The translations under genes were made by a program, and so were the position numbers. Shown here piece by piece: positions 9,361 through 18,060 of a DNA stretch of 64,000 nucleotides. The stretch comes from Bradyrhizobium diazoefficiens. GTDB taxonomy: Bacteria; Pseudomonadota; Alphaproteobacteria; Rhizobiales; Xanthobacteraceae. The DNA lies in assembly GCF_018129965.1 (NCBI RefSeq), contig NZ_JAFCKW010000002.1, forward strand, positions 372,001-436,000. Reading direction: 5' to 3'. Each line of letters begins with the position of its first letter. Positions within the stretch are counted from its first letter, which is position 1. The notes under the pieces are model-generated. The model was not told where the DNA came from. It did not search any database and saw nothing but the letters and a program-made list of their open reading frames with translations.

Positions 9361-10959
9361 ATGACAGCAGCACAGCACGACCGCTCCGCGTCGACGCCCT
9401 CGGTGGCCTCGGCGCATGACAAGATTCTCATCGTCGATTTCGGCAGCCAGGTGACGCAGCTCATCGCGCGTCGCGTCCGCGAAGACGGCGTCTATTGCGA
9501 GATCGTCCCGTTCAACAAGGCCGAAGACGCCTTCAAGGAGATGAAGCCGAAGGCGGTGATCCTCTCCGGCGGGCCGGAATCGGTGCATGAGGCGGGCTCC
9601 CCCCGCGCGCCGCAGCTGATCTTCGCCTCCGGCGTGCCGGTGCTCGGCATCTGCTACGGCCAGATGACCATGGCCGAGCAGCTCGGCGGCACCGTCGAGG
9701 GCGGCCATCACCGCGAATTCGGCCGCGCCGATGTCGAGGTCAAGGCGCCGAGCAAGTTGTTCGAGGACGTCTGGTCGCCGGGCGGCAAGAACCAGGTCTG
9801 GATGAGCCACGGCGACCGCATCACCAAAATGCCGCCGGGCTTCTCGGTGGCCGGCACCTCGCCGAACGCGCCGTTCGCGATCATCCAGGACGAGAGCCGC
9901 AAATATTACGGCCTGATGTTCCATCCCGAAGTGGTGCACACGCCCGACGGCGCCAAGCTGATCCGCAATTTCGTCCGCAAGATCGCCGGCCTCTCCGGCG
10001 ACTGGACCATGCGCGCCTTCCGCGAGGAGGAGATCGCAAAGATCCGCGCCCAGGTCGGCAAGGGCCGGGTGCTCTGCGGCCTGTCCGGCGGCGTCGATTC
10101 CGCGGTCGCGGCCGTGCTGATCCACGAGGCCATCGGCGACCAGCTCACCTGCGTGTTCGTCGACCACGGCATGCTGCGCCTCGACGAGGCCAAGACGGTG
10201 GTCGATCTGTTCCGCCACCACTACAACATTCCGCTCGTGCACGTGGATGCCTCGAAGCAGTTTTTAGGCGAACTCGAAGGCGTCACCGACCCCGAAACCA
10301 AGCGCAAGACCATCGGCCGCCTCTTCATCGAGGTGTTCGAGGCCGAGGCGAAGAAGATCGGCGGCGCCGACTTCCTGGCGCAAGGCACGCTCTATCCCGA
10401 TGTGATCGAGAGCGTCTCCTTCACCGGCGGCCCGTCGGTGACGATCAAGTCGCACCACAATGTCGGCGGTCTGCCCGAACGCATGAACATGAAGCTCGTC
10501 GAGCCGCTGCGCGAGCTGTTCAAGGACGAAGTCCGCAAGTTAGGCCGCGAACTCGGCCTGCCCGAAATCTTCGTCGGCCGCCACCCGTTCCCGGGCCCGG
10601 GCCTCGCCATCCGCTGCCCCGGCGAAATCACCAGGGACAAGCTCGACATCCTGCGCCAGGCCGACGCCGTCTACATCGACCAGATCCGCAAACACGGCCT
10701 CTACGACGACATCTGGCAGGCTTTTGCCGTGCTGCTCCCGGTGAAGACCGTCGGCGTCATGGGCGACGGCCGCACCTATGACTTCGTCGTCGGCCTGCGA
10801 GCGGTCACCTCCACCGACGGCATGACCGCGGACTTCTACCCCTTCGACATGAAGTTCTTAGGGGAGACCGCGACGCGCATCATCAACGAGGTGAAGGGCG
10901 TGAACCGGGTGGTGTATGATGTGACGAGCAAGCCGCCGGGGACGATCGAGTGGGAGTAG
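9361..10959 (+). CDS. guaA: GMP synthase (glutamine-hydrolysing)
   Basis: GuaA aminates XMP to GMP using ATP and ammonia released from glutamine. The 532-residue protein has the class I amidotransferase domain (catalytic Cys in LGICYGQM near residue 98; His and Glu in FHPEVVHT), then the ATP-pyrophosphatase loop [10 protein letters not shown] near residue 241 and the C-terminal dimer domain ending PPGTIEWE. The start at 9361 gives the usual short lead before [12 protein letters not shown]; an upstream ATG at 9283 is in frame but adds a non-family stretch. The 3' end of this gene is a known island insertion site, and an accessory block follows directly. Confidence 0.97.
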   Translation: MTAAQHDRSASTPSVASAHDKILIVDFGSQVTQLIARRVREDGVYCEIVPFNKAEDAFKEMKPKAVILSGGPESVHEAGSPRAPQLIFASGVPVLGICYGQMTMAEQLGGTVEGGHHREFGRADVEVKAPSKLFEDVWSPGGKNQVWMSHGDRITKMPPGFSVAGTSPNAPFAIIQDESRKYYGLMFHPEVVHTPDGAKLIRNFVRKIAGLSGDWTMRAFREEEIAKIRAQVGKGRVLCGLSGGVDSAVAAVLIHEAIGDQLTCVFVDHGMLRLDEAKTVVDLFRHHYNIPLVHVDASKQFLGELEGVTDPETKRKTIGRLFIEVFEAEAKKIGGADFLAQGTLYPDVIESVSFTGGPSVTIKSHHNVGGLPERMNMKLVEPLRELFKDEVRKLGRELGLPEIFVGRHPFPGPGLAIRCPGEITRDKLDILRQADAVYIDQIRKHGLYDDIWQAFAVLLPVKTVGVMGDGRTYDFVVGLRAVTSTDGMTADFYPFDMKFLGETATRIINEVKGVNRVVYDVTSKPPGTIEWE

Positions 10960-11026
10960 CTTCCTCGCTAAGCTCAGCAAACTGAATTAGGTAGTTACTT
11001 CCCGGAGAGGCGGCGGCGCAAGAATC

Positions 11027-11926
11027 ATGGGATTTGGGGTATTCATCCATCGGTCGGACTCGATCTACGATGACAGCCCCGCTGAACAGTATCAATTTCC
11101 GAGCCAGTATCTCCGCCGCGTCGAAGCCTGCATCGGCGATTGGATCATCTACTATGAACCGAGCAAGGTGGCTGAAACGCGTGGCTACTTTGCGATAGCT
11201 CGGGTTCAGCAGGTCATTCCCGACCCTGCTATTTCGGGGATGTATCTCGCCCTGATTGAACCCGGAAGTTATCTCGACTTTGCCAATCCGGTTTCTTTCA
11301 ACGGGCCAACTGGTCCTGTGGAGCGGGGCGTCCTGAATGAGCAAGGACGAATTTCCGGGCGTGCCCAGGCGGCAGTCCGGCCAATCTCTCCCGACGATTT
11401 CAACAGAATATGCGAACTCGGTTTGGCCGAGAGTGCACCGCTGCTGCCGCGGCGCGATGGAGACGTTCGACAGCTTGATCTCAATGAGACGCAGATGCCG
11501 TTCAGGTTCGAACAGCAGCGCGACCGTGTCAGTCTGACGGTCTCCAGAATTTTGCGCGATCGCGTTTTTCGCCGTGTCGTGCTGCGCGCTTATGATGAGC
11601 GTTGTGCCATTACCGGGCTAAAGCTCATCAATGGAATGGGACGGGCGGAAGTCGCAGCCGCTCACATTCGACCAGTTGACGCGAATGGGCCAGACATCAT
11701 TAATAATGGTGTCGCCCTTTCTGGCACCGCGCATTGGATGTTTGACCGCGGCCTCATCAGCTTGGCGGATAATCTGGAAATCTTGATCTCCCGCCAGACA
11801 AACGATCTGGATGGAGTGCGGTCGATGATTAACAAGACGGGCCACGCAATTGCGCCGCAGCGGGCATCGGATCACCCGCATCCGCATTTCCTGAGGTGGC
11901 ACCGCGAGCATTGCTTCAAGCAATAG
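11027..11926 (+). CDS. HNH endonuclease, restriction-type (HNH_2 domain)
   Basis: The 299-residue protein has an N-terminal domain of about 160 residues that I do not recognise (starts FGVFIHRSDSIYDD), a linker, then a C-terminal HNH nuclease domain. Visible nuclease motifs are ERCAITGLKL, the catalytic His in AAAHIRPVDANG, the Asn in NNGVALSGTAHWMFDRGL and a final HPHPHFLRWHRE. The fold and layout resemble putative DNA-cleaving restriction or defence enzymes without a linked methylase. The gene is less GC-rich than guaA before it, suggesting transfer. No partner methylase or helicase is adjacent. Confidence 0.8.
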   Translation: MGFGVFIHRSDSIYDDSPAEQYQFPSQYLRRVEACIGDWIIYYEPSKVAETRGYFAIARVQQVIPDPAISGMYLALIEPGSYLDFANPVSFNGPTGPVERGVLNEQGRISGRAQAAVRPISPDDFNRICELGLAESAPLLPRRDGDVRQLDLNETQMPFRFEQQRDRVSLTVSRILRDRVFRRVVLRAYDERCAITGLKLINGMGRAEVAAAHIRPVDANGPDIINNGVALSGTAHWMFDRGLISLADNLEILISRQTNDLDGVRSMINKTGHAIAPQRASDHPHPHFLRWHREHCFKQ

Positions 11927-11999
11927 GCGAGCTTCGCTTCGTTCGAATGTCGCCTGATGTGGGGCGTCGAGGAGTCCTTGAAATATGGGTCACTTCAAT

Positions 12000-12020
12000 A
12001 TATAACTACTGTGGTCATAT
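12000..12020. promoter_or_regulatory. Candidate operator of the first toxin-antitoxin pair
   Basis: ATATAACTAC and GTGGTCATAT form an imperfect inverted repeat (8 of 10 positions) centred on 12010. It lies 10-30 bases before the antitoxin ATG, the usual place for autoregulation by a Phd/YefM-type antitoxin. The AT-rich core also supplies a possible -10 sequence (CATATAGG). Confidence 0.45.
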
Positions 12021-12029
12021 AGGTGTGCC

Positions 12030-12272
12030 ATGCGCGAAATTCAGCTCCGTGATGCGAAGGCCAATCTCTCCGCAGTCGTCGATGAGGCCGTCGACGGCAA
12101 GCCGGCGGTGATCACCCGCCACGGCAAGAAACAGGCGGTGGTCTTGAGCTACGAGGAGTGGCGGCGCTTGTCGCAAGTCCCGAGCTTCGGACGCTTGCTG
12201 ATGGCAGCTCCCTTGAGTTCAGGCGATCTGCCGGCGCGCAATCGTTCCAAGCTGCGCAAAACCGATCTCTGA
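12030..12272 (+). CDS. Phd/YefM-family antitoxin
   Basis: The 80-residue protein starts MREIQLRDAKANLSAVVDEA, the typical DNA-binding N-terminus of Phd/YefM antitoxins, followed by PAVITRHGKKQAVVLSYEEW, and ends with a basic tail likely to wrap the toxin. It should neutralise the PIN toxin encoded 3 bases downstream and repress the shared promoter. An inverted repeat sits directly before the gene. Confidence 0.92.
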   Translation: MREIQLRDAKANLSAVVDEAVDGKPAVITRHGKKQAVVLSYEEWRRLSQVPSFGRLLMAAPLSSGDLPARNRSKLRKTDL

Positions 12273-12275
12273 GAC

Positions 12276-12713
12276 GTGTACCTCATCGATACCAACGTCA
12301 TATCCGCGGTCTCGCCGAACCGGCCGGCGCCCGTGGCTCTGGCCGAATGGATGGATGCGAAATCGGCCTCCTTGTTCTTGTCCGTTGTGACGATTGCGGA
12401 GGTCGAGGATGGCATAGCAAAGCTACGCCGCGAGAAAGCCACGCGCAGGAGTAAGGACTTGACCCAGTGGCTTGACGCCCTGCTGCACCTCTATGGTGAC
12501 CGCATCCTGGTATTCGACACACCGACCGCGCGGCTCGCGGGCGAGCTGTCAGACCGGGCTCGGGGGCAGGGGAATGCGCCCGGATTTGCCGATATCATCA
12601 TTGCTGCCACTGCACGCCAGTATGCGCTGACGATCCTGTCGCGCAATGTCAGGCACTTCGAGCCGCTCGGCGTGCCCGTGCTCGATCCCTTCAGAGGTTT
12701 GCCGCCGTCCTGA
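12276..12713 (+). CDS. PIN-domain toxin (VapC/FitB-like ribonuclease)
   Basis: The 145-residue protein is a PIN ribonuclease with the four acidic positions in place: Asp in YLIDTNVIS (residue 5), Glu in TIAEVEDGI, and the Asp of GFADIIIAATA followed by a last acidic position after LSRNVRHFE. VapC toxins cut specific tRNA or rRNA sites. The GTG at 12276 is the only sensible start and lies 3 bases after the antitoxin stop, so translation is coupled. Together with the antitoxin this is a complete module. Confidence 0.92.
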   Translation: MYLIDTNVISAVSPNRPAPVALAEWMDAKSASLFLSVVTIAEVEDGIAKLRREKATRRSKDLTQWLDALLHLYGDRILVFDTPTARLAGELSDRARGQGNAPGFADIIIAATARQYALTILSRNVRHFEPLGVPVLDPFRGLPPS

Positions 12714-12779
12714 TTGTCGCGCAAGTGGTCGGCGCGAGCGCTATGGTATCTGGCGGCGAACCGAACGGAGAATGCCTCG

Positions 12780-12932
12780 ATGACCGATACGGCACTTCAG
12801 GAACTCAAGCTTGGCGAGAAAATTAACAGGCGCGGCGACCACCGCGACGGCATGGACGTTGCCGTCCGGCCCATTACCAGGCGCAAGCAGACCCTGGAAA
12901 GTGACGACCCCACCATCAACGTGGTGCATTGA
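12780..12932 (+). CDS. Small ORF (50 aa) overlapping a secreted-protein gene
   Basis: An ATG at 12780, with ACGGAGA nine bases before it, opens a 50-codon frame reading MTDTALQELKLGEKINRRGD and ending DPTINVVH. Its TGA overlaps the ATG of the next gene by one base (TGATG), the pattern of coupled genes. The protein is highly charged with no membrane segment. I do not recognise it. It could be a genuine partner of the secreted protein or only a translated leader. Confidence 0.45.
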   Translation: MTDTALQELKLGEKINRRGDHRDGMDVAVRPITRRKQTLESDDPTINVVH

Positions 12933-13321
12933 TGCGCGCCGCGTTGAAACTGGTGCTGGCCGCAATCTTTGTCATGCCGGCTGCGGCGGCTCTGGCGAAG
13001 TCTCCGGACTGCGCGAGTTGGCCCACCAACATGGCGCTCGTGCACCTCAAGAACGCCGGCCTGATTGATATCCCGTCGGTGATCGAGACGCAGACCAGGG
13101 CCGTTCGTCTCGCATCCGAGAAGATCTCCAAGGACCTCCACCAGCAGGTTTACGACATTATTTTCCACACCAGCGATGGCAAGACGATCGAGGTCATCAC
13201 GAACAGCCGGGCCTCGAGCGAGGAATGCTCGATGAGCGCCGTCGATATCTACGTGGTCTCGCAGAAGATCGGCGGGTCGCCAGGGCAGCCATTCGACGGC
13301 ACGGGGGCTCGTTCGAAGTGA
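12932..13321 (+). CDS. Secreted protein of unknown function
   Basis: The 129-residue protein starts with a clear Sec signal peptide (MRAALKLVLAAIFVMPAAAA, cleavage after ALA near residue 22). The mature part has two cysteines (PDCASW and EECSMS), which could form one disulfide, and reads QQVYDIIFHTSDGKTIEVIT in the middle. No family is recognised. It follows the 50-aa ORF with overlapping stop and start and lies between two toxin-antitoxin pairs, so it may be part of the same transferred block. Confidence 0.7.
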   Translation: MRAALKLVLAAIFVMPAAAALAKSPDCASWPTNMALVHLKNAGLIDIPSVIETQTRAVRLASEKISKDLHQQVYDIIFHTSDGKTIEVITNSRASSEECSMSAVDIYVVSQKIGGSPGQPFDGTGARSK

Positions 13322-13338
13322 AGTGAACTTGCGGTTTT

Positions 13339-13358
13339 TTACATATAGGCGTATGTAA
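13339..13358. promoter_or_regulatory. Operator-like palindrome of the second antitoxin/PIN pair
   Basis: TTACATA (13339-13345) and TATGTAA (13352-13358) are perfect reverse complements with a 6-base spacer, ending 5 bases before the ATG of the antitoxin gene. The position predicts autorepression by the antitoxin. The sequence differs from the operator of the first pair apart from a shared CATATAGG. Confidence 0.55.
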
Positions 13359-13363
13359 TCCTT

Positions 13364-13669
13364 ATGACCCACATCAGCATCCGCGATCTCCAGAAGATTT
13401 CCGGCGAGGCGATCGGTGCGCTACCGGGGCCAACGCCTGTGAAGTCGGGCGAGCGGACGGTGGGGCTGCTCATTCCCCTCAAGTCGGCTGATCCGGCTCG
13501 TCTTGCCGCTGTCTTGCGGCGAGCTGAAGCGCTGGCCAAGGGCCGCGATGCGCGGGCGGACGACGCGGCGCTGGCTTCATTCGGCGATATTGATCCGGTC
13601 GAATGGTCGGTCGCGGCCGTGAACGCCCTCACTGGCAAGCCCGGCAAGGCGCGCAAGGCGAAGCGGTGA
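13364..13669 (+). CDS. Antitoxin of a PIN-toxin pair (Phd/YefM-like, divergent)
   Basis: The 101-residue protein begins THISIRDLQKISGEAIGAL, a short DNA-binding-like N-terminus, then GERTVGLLIPLKSADP and a long charged helix AAVLRRAEALAKGRDARADD; the C-terminus is basic (KPGKARKAKR). Size, order and overlap with a PIN gene indicate an antitoxin, although sequence similarity to Phd/YefM is weak. A perfect 7-bp inverted repeat sits just before its start. Confidence 0.72.
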   Translation: MTHISIRDLQKISGEAIGALPGPTPVKSGERTVGLLIPLKSADPARLAAVLRRAEALAKGRDARADDAALASFGDIDPVEWSVAAVNALTGKPGKARKAKR

Positions 13670-14106
13670 GGCGGCCGGCGACGACGATCGTCGTCGATGC
13701 GGCCATTCTGATTGCCGCGGTTCGCGGCCGTAGCTCCGGCGCGGTCCTGATGGCTGCGGCGCATGCGATCCTGGTCACGACCGATCGTGTTGTGGAGGAG
13801 GCGCGTCGGCGTATCGAGCTTGGATTGAAGCGCCCAGAACTGCTCGGCGTGCTCGACGATCTCGCGGAGGTCCTCACAATCGTGCCCGTCGCCGCGCTGG
13901 AGCCGATGTTTGCCCGATGCGAGCAGACGCTTCGCGACGCCGTGCCCAGCCGCAACGGTTCGGTGCGCGATGCCCATGTGCTGGCGCTGGCCTGGAGTGT
14001 CGAGGCCGACGTCTGGACGACGGATCGCGACTTTGCGGGGACCGGCGTCGCGACCTGGTTGACACCGAACCTGATGCGCGGATTTGCCGAGGTTGGGGCG
14101 GGATAG
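13666..14106 (+). CDS. PIN-domain toxin (VapC-like)
   Basis: Translation from the GTG at 13666, which overlaps the antitoxin stop (GTGA), yields 146 residues. PIN motifs are the first Asp in TIVVDAAILIAAVRG, the Glu in DRVVEEARRRIE, the Asp in SVRDAHVLALAW and the last pair in DVWTTDRDFAGTG. These form the acidic pocket of a Mg-dependent ribonuclease. A longer frame starting at 13603 is open but overlaps the antitoxin needlessly. It lacks the DTN motif of standard VapC, having VDAAI instead, so it belongs to a different PIN branch. Confidence 0.82.
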   Translation: MRRPATTIVVDAAILIAAVRGRSSGAVLMAAAHAILVTTDRVVEEARRRIELGLKRPELLGVLDDLAEVLTIVPVAALEPMFARCEQTLRDAVPSRNGSVRDAHVLALAWSVEADVWTTDRDFAGTGVATWLTPNLMRGFAEVGAG

Positions 14107-14133
14107 GCATTGCCGCTTGTCGTCTCAACCTCT

Positions 14134-15018
14134 CTACGCAGCAGCCCCCCGCACATACCCCTTCAACTCGGCATACAGCGCCGCCATCACGCTCTGCACC
14201 AGCGTGGATGATCTCAGACCCGGGTGGGTGACCAGCCAGACCTCCATTTTGTGGTCGAGCCTGGGAAGCACGCGGCGCAGCGCCGGCTCGCGCTTGGCGA
14301 GCGGCGCCTGCATGACGCCGACGCCGAGGCCCGCGCGCACCGCCGCGATCTGCGCGACGTCGCTGTCGGTGGCGAGCACGAGGCTCCGGCTAAAGCGCGT
14401 CTGGTCTACCCCGAGGGCATCGACGAGGGTGCGGCGACGGTCCTGGCCGATCAGGTTCGGCCCGGCGAGCAATGCGTCGAGCGAGGCGGGCGCGCCATGC
14501 GCGGCGAGCCAGCTGCGATGCGCGAAGAAGCCGACGGGAATCGCGCCGACGCGCCGCGCAACCAGGCTCTTCTGCCGCGGACGCACCATGCGCACGGCCA
14601 GATCAGCGTCCCGCCGCAGGATGTCGGTTTCGCCGTCCGACAGGATCAGTTCGAAGCTCAGGCCCGGATGCAGGGCGCGAATGCGCGTCAGCATCGGCGG
14701 CAGCACTTCGGCCCCCATCACCTCGCTGGCCGACACCCGCACCGTGCCCTGCACCGCGCCCGGGCGCTCGGTCGAAAGCCGGGCGATGGCGCCGATCGAG
14801 GCCTCGATCCGGCTGACCTCGGGCAGGATCCGCTCGGCGAGCCCGGTCGGGATCAGGCCGCGGGTCGAGCGCGTGAACAGCCGGCCGGCCAGTTGCTCCT
14901 CCAACTCGGCGAGGTGACGGCGGGCGGTCGGATGCGTGATGCCGAGCGTCCGCGCCGCCGCCGACAGGCTGCCGCTGCGGGCGATTTCCAGAAAGGTGCG
15001 GTAGAGGCCCCAGTCCAT
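14134..15018 (-). CDS. LysR-family transcriptional regulator
   Basis: The 294-residue protein has the N-terminal winged helix (YRTFLEIARSGSLSAAARTLG, continuing into THPTARRHLAELEEQ) followed by a two-lobed ligand domain. The start at 15018 (MDWGLYRTFL) is preferred over an ATG 17 codons upstream because the family begins close to the helix-turn-helix. It is transcribed away from the DUF4260 gene across a 105-base gap, a common arrangement for LysR regulators and their targets. Confidence 0.92.
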   Translation of the reverse strand: MDWGLYRTFLEIARSGSLSAAARTLGITHPTARRHLAELEEQLAGRLFTRSTRGLIPTGLAERILPEVSRIEASIGAIARLSTERPGAVQGTVRVSASEVMGAEVLPPMLTRIRALHPGLSFELILSDGETDILRRDADLAVRMVRPRQKSLVARRVGAIPVGFFAHRSWLAAHGAPASLDALLAGPNLIGQDRRRTLVDALGVDQTRFSRSLVLATDSDVAQIAAVRAGLGVGVMQAPLAKREPALRRVLPRLDHKMEVWLVTHPGLRSSTLVQSVMAALYAELKGYVRGAAA

Positions 15019-15123
15019 CGATCCAGCACTTGGAATAAATGCGTACAGCGGATGAAGCAAATAAGCCAATTTCGTTCAAGAGGCGTATACGGCAGGGTGA
15101 GGGTCCAAACCGGAGCAATTGCC

Positions 15124-15570
15124 GTGTCCAGACCCGTTTCGACCCCATCTTCACCCATCGTCCCACACCCGCCGGCCGCAGGCGTGACGGTGCTGCTGCG
15201 TCTCGAAAACCTTGCGCTCGCGATCGCGGCCGGGCTCGCCTTTCACGCGGTCGGCGGCAGCTGGGTGATCTTCGCTGTCCTTTTCCTGGCGCCGGATCTT
15301 GCGATGCTCGGCTACTTTGCCGGCCCGTCGATCGGGGCGCGTCTCTACAATCTCGCCCACACCTATGTCGCGGTCGCTCTGCTCGCCGCGCTGGCCTGGA
15401 CGACGGGATATGAAGTGTGGCTGCAAATCGCGCTGATCTGGTGCGTCCATATCGGTGTCGACCGGGCGCTCGGCTTCGGACTGAAATATCCGACCGCCTT
15501 TGCCGACACCCATCTCGGGCCGCTGCGCGGACCTGCGCAAACGCGGGATGTCCGCTTCCCGGCCGCGTGA
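15124..15570 (+). CDS. DUF4260 family membrane protein
   Basis: The 148-residue protein has three or four membrane segments and the family pattern WVIFAVLFLAPDLAMLGYFAG, then GARLYNLAHTYVA and GVDRALGFGLKYPTAFADTHLG near the end. No function is known for the family. The start is the GTG at 15124 with GGAG eight bases before it; the frame is open far upstream but overlaps the LysR gene on the other strand and has no family resemblance there. It is divergent from the LysR gene, which may regulate it. Confidence 0.82.
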   Translation: MSRPVSTPSSPIVPHPPAAGVTVLLRLENLALAIAAGLAFHAVGGSWVIFAVLFLAPDLAMLGYFAGPSIGARLYNLAHTYVAVALLAALAWTTGYEVWLQIALIWCVHIGVDRALGFGLKYPTAFADTHLGPLRGPAQTRDVRFPAA

Positions 15571-15607
15571 TACGGACTCGGCGTCGCCGCCACCGGAGCC
15601 TGCCTCG

Positions 15608-16861
15608 ATGTCCACTGCTGCCCCCAATTCGCCCGCCACCGCCGCCGAGACCGATCCTGAAACCCTCGGCTGGATGCGCGGCTTCCCGCCCGCGCCGGAG
15701 CGCACCATCACCTTCCAGAATGGCTCCTTCCGCAACTTCCCCGAACTGCGCTGGGCCTGGAGCAACATCCGCCAGCTGGTGCCGACTGTGAACGTCTGGC
15801 GCGGGGCAGGGCCCGCGTCGCCGCTTCCGCGCGAGGACCATGACATCGGCGCGGTCGCCTCGACCACGATGGACGGCCGCCCCATGACGTTCGCGAAGAT
15901 GCTGGAGGAGACCTACACCGACGGCATCGCCGTGCTGCATCGGGGCAAGCTGATCCATGAGCGCTATTTTGGCGCGCTGAAGCCGCACAAGCCGCATATC
16001 GGCATGTCCGTGACGAAATCGTTCACCGGCGTGCTCGCGGGCATTTTGGTCAGCGAGGGCAGGATTGATCCCAAGGCGCCTGTCACCGACTATGTGCCCG
16101 AGCTGAAGGCCAGCGCGTTCGGCGATGCCAAGGTGCACGAGGTCATGGATATGACCACGGGGCTTGCATACACCGAGGTCTACACCGACAAGAACTCGCA
16201 TGTGTGGGGCCTGCGCCGCGCCAACGGCATGGCACCGATCCCGCCCGGCTATGACGGCCCCACCACCATCTTCGACTTCCTCGTCGCGCAGACCAAGCAG
16301 GGCGAGCACGGCCAGGCGTTTGCCTACAAGACCGTCAACACCGACGTGCTCGCCTGGATCATCCGTCGCGCCAGCGGCGTGACGCTGTCCGATCTGCTCT
16401 CGGAGCGGATCTGGCAGAAGATGGGCGCCGAAGAGGACGCGCATTATCACGTCGACCGCATCGGCACCGAAAGCGGCGGCGGCGGTCTCTCCACCACGCT
16501 CCGCGATCTCGCCCGTTTCGGCGAAACCATGCGTAACCACGGCCGCTTCAACGGCCGCCAGATCGTGCCGTCACAGGTGGTCGAGGACATCGCGCGCGGC
16601 GGTGACCCCGAAAAGTTCAAGCCGGCCGGCTACGTCACGCTGCCTGGCGCCTCCTACCGCAATCAATGGTGGGTCACGCACAACGCCCACGGCGCCTACA
16701 TGGCGCGCGGCGTCCACGGCCAGGGCCTCTACATCGATCCCAAGGCCGAGATGGTGATCGCGCGCTACGCCTCGCACCCCGTCGCGGGGAATGCCGCGAA
16801 TGACCCCGTGACGCTGCCGGCCTACATGGCGCTGGCGAAGCAGCTCATGGCGGGTGGGTGA
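15608..16861 (+). CDS. Serine hydrolase, beta-lactamase fold (6-aminohexanoate-dimer hydrolase-like)
   Basis: The 417-residue protein belongs to the penicillin-binding/class C beta-lactamase fold. The nucleophile motif is SVTKS (Ser near 134, Lys near 137) and the second motif FAYKTVNTDVLAW replaces the usual Tyr-x-Asn in the style of NylB-type amidases. GGGGLSTTLRDLARFGE and RNQWWVTHN also match this group. No signal peptide is visible, which favours an intracellular amidase or esterase over a cell-wall enzyme. The natural substrate is unknown. It starts 38 bases after the DUF4260 gene. Confidence 0.85.
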   Translation: MSTAAPNSPATAAETDPETLGWMRGFPPAPERTITFQNGSFRNFPELRWAWSNIRQLVPTVNVWRGAGPASPLPREDHDIGAVASTTMDGRPMTFAKMLEETYTDGIAVLHRGKLIHERYFGALKPHKPHIGMSVTKSFTGVLAGILVSEGRIDPKAPVTDYVPELKASAFGDAKVHEVMDMTTGLAYTEVYTDKNSHVWGLRRANGMAPIPPGYDGPTTIFDFLVAQTKQGEHGQAFAYKTVNTDVLAWIIRRASGVTLSDLLSERIWQKMGAEEDAHYHVDRIGTESGGGGLSTTLRDLARFGETMRNHGRFNGRQIVPSQVVEDIARGGDPEKFKPAGYVTLPGASYRNQWWVTHNAHGAYMARGVHGQGLYIDPKAEMVIARYASHPVAGNAANDPVTLPAYMALAKQLMAGG

Positions 16862-16900
16862 TGCGATAGCGAAGCCCATCATCGCCCCCAGCATCGCGCC

Positions 16901-18040
16901 TCAACCGCGCTGCGACCCGCGCATCTGCTCGAAAAACTCCACCAGGCTGAGTGGCGCGCGCGCGCTGAGGCACAGATCGAGGGTCTCATGCGCTCCAGCA
17001 GCGGCTGAAGCGCTGCGGGAAAACATCGCGTCCTCGTAAGTCGACAGGGCTGCCTCCACATCGTCGGGGCGTGCCGCGATGGCTTTGCCGAGTTCGGCGC
17101 CGTCGAGCATGGCGAGGTTGGCGCCGTCGCCGGCGGGCGGCATCAAATGAGCGGCGTCGCCGAGAAGCGTCACCCCGGCGACGCGGTGCCATCGATGCTC
17201 GTTCGGCAGCGCATGAATCATGCGCAGCACCGGCGGGCTGTCGGCATCTGTGATCAGTGCGGTGAGGGCAGGCGCCCAGCCGTCGAATTCGGCCGCGACG
17301 CGCGTTGCGGCGGTGGCGCCGTCGCTGAAGTCGATGTCGGCGATCCACGCGGCGGACCGGTTCAGTGCGATGTAGGCGTGCAGTACGCTCCCGGGCTCGC
17401 GATGCGCGAAGACGCCTTGCCCCGGCGCGACCGCGAACAGTGCCCCGCATCCGACCGCTTCGGCCGTCGCCTTGTGCCGCACGTCGACGTCGTGGAGATA
17501 CATCTCGATGAAGGAGGTGCCGACGTAGTCTGGCACGGCATCCGACAGCAGCGGCCGTACCTTCGACCACGCCCCGTCGGCGCCTACGAGCAGTTTCGTG
17601 GTGACGCTGGAGCCGTCGGCGAATGTCAATTCATGCCGCCCGTCGCCGCGCGCCACCACGCCGGTGAGTTTCTTCCCCCATTGGACCGTGTTTGCCGGCA
17701 GCGATTCGAGCAGGATGCCTCGCAGAGCGCCGCGGTGCACTTCGGGCCGACCGCCTTTGCCGTCGTCCGACTCGTCGAGCAACACGCGAGCATGCTGGTC
17801 GAGCACCCGCGAGGCCTGGCCGCCCTCGTGGATCAGGCTGCGGAATTCATTGATCAGGCCGGCCGCCGAGAGCGCGAGCTGTCCGCTGTCGTCGTGGATG
17901 TCGAGCATGCCTCCCTGTGTGCGAGCCATAGCCGAGGCTTCCGCTTCGTAGACGTCCGCGGCAATGCCATGAAGCTGCAGCACGCGGGCAAGGGTGAGGC
18001 CCCCAAGGCCTGCGCCGATAATCGTCACTGGCGTCGTCAT
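16901..18040 (-). CDS. FAD-dependent monooxygenase, TetX-like
   Basis: The 379-residue protein has the FAD-binding GxGxxG (IIGAGLGGLTLARVL, residues 6-20), the GADGAWSKVRP segment and the second FAD motif GDAAHLMPPAGDGANLAM near residue 290. Length and motifs match class A flavin hydroxylases closest to TetX, which hydroxylates tetracyclines, but the substrate range of this branch is wide. The start is ATG at 18038-18040 with GGGAAAG before it. A TetR gene is divergent across a gap with two identical operator-like palindromes, so expression is probably induced by the compound or a related one. Confidence 0.87.
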   Translation of the reverse strand: MTTPVTIIGAGLGGLTLARVLQLHGIAADVYEAEASAMARTQGGMLDIHDDSGQLALSAAGLINEFRSLIHEGGQASRVLDQHARVLLDESDDGKGGRPEVHRGALRGILLESLPANTVQWGKKLTGVVARGDGRHELTFADGSSVTTKLLVGADGAWSKVRPLLSDAVPDYVGTSFIEMYLHDVDVRHKATAEAVGCGALFAVAPGQGVFAHREPGSVLHAYIALNRSAAWIADIDFSDGATAATRVAAEFDGWAPALTALITDADSPPVLRMIHALPNEHRWHRVAGVTLLGDAAHLMPPAGDGANLAMLDGAELGKAIAARPDDVEAALSTYEDAMFSRSASAAAGAHETLDLCLSARAPLSLVEFFEQMRGSQRG

Positions 18041-18060
18041 CAGGTCTTTCCCAATGTAAA

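Noticed and set aside
14603..16540. 645-codon open frame on the minus strand
   Set aside because: It spans the LysR N-terminus in another frame, DUF4260 and the NylB-like gene. Composition (His/Arg/Gly/Asp-rich) is that of a shadow frame.
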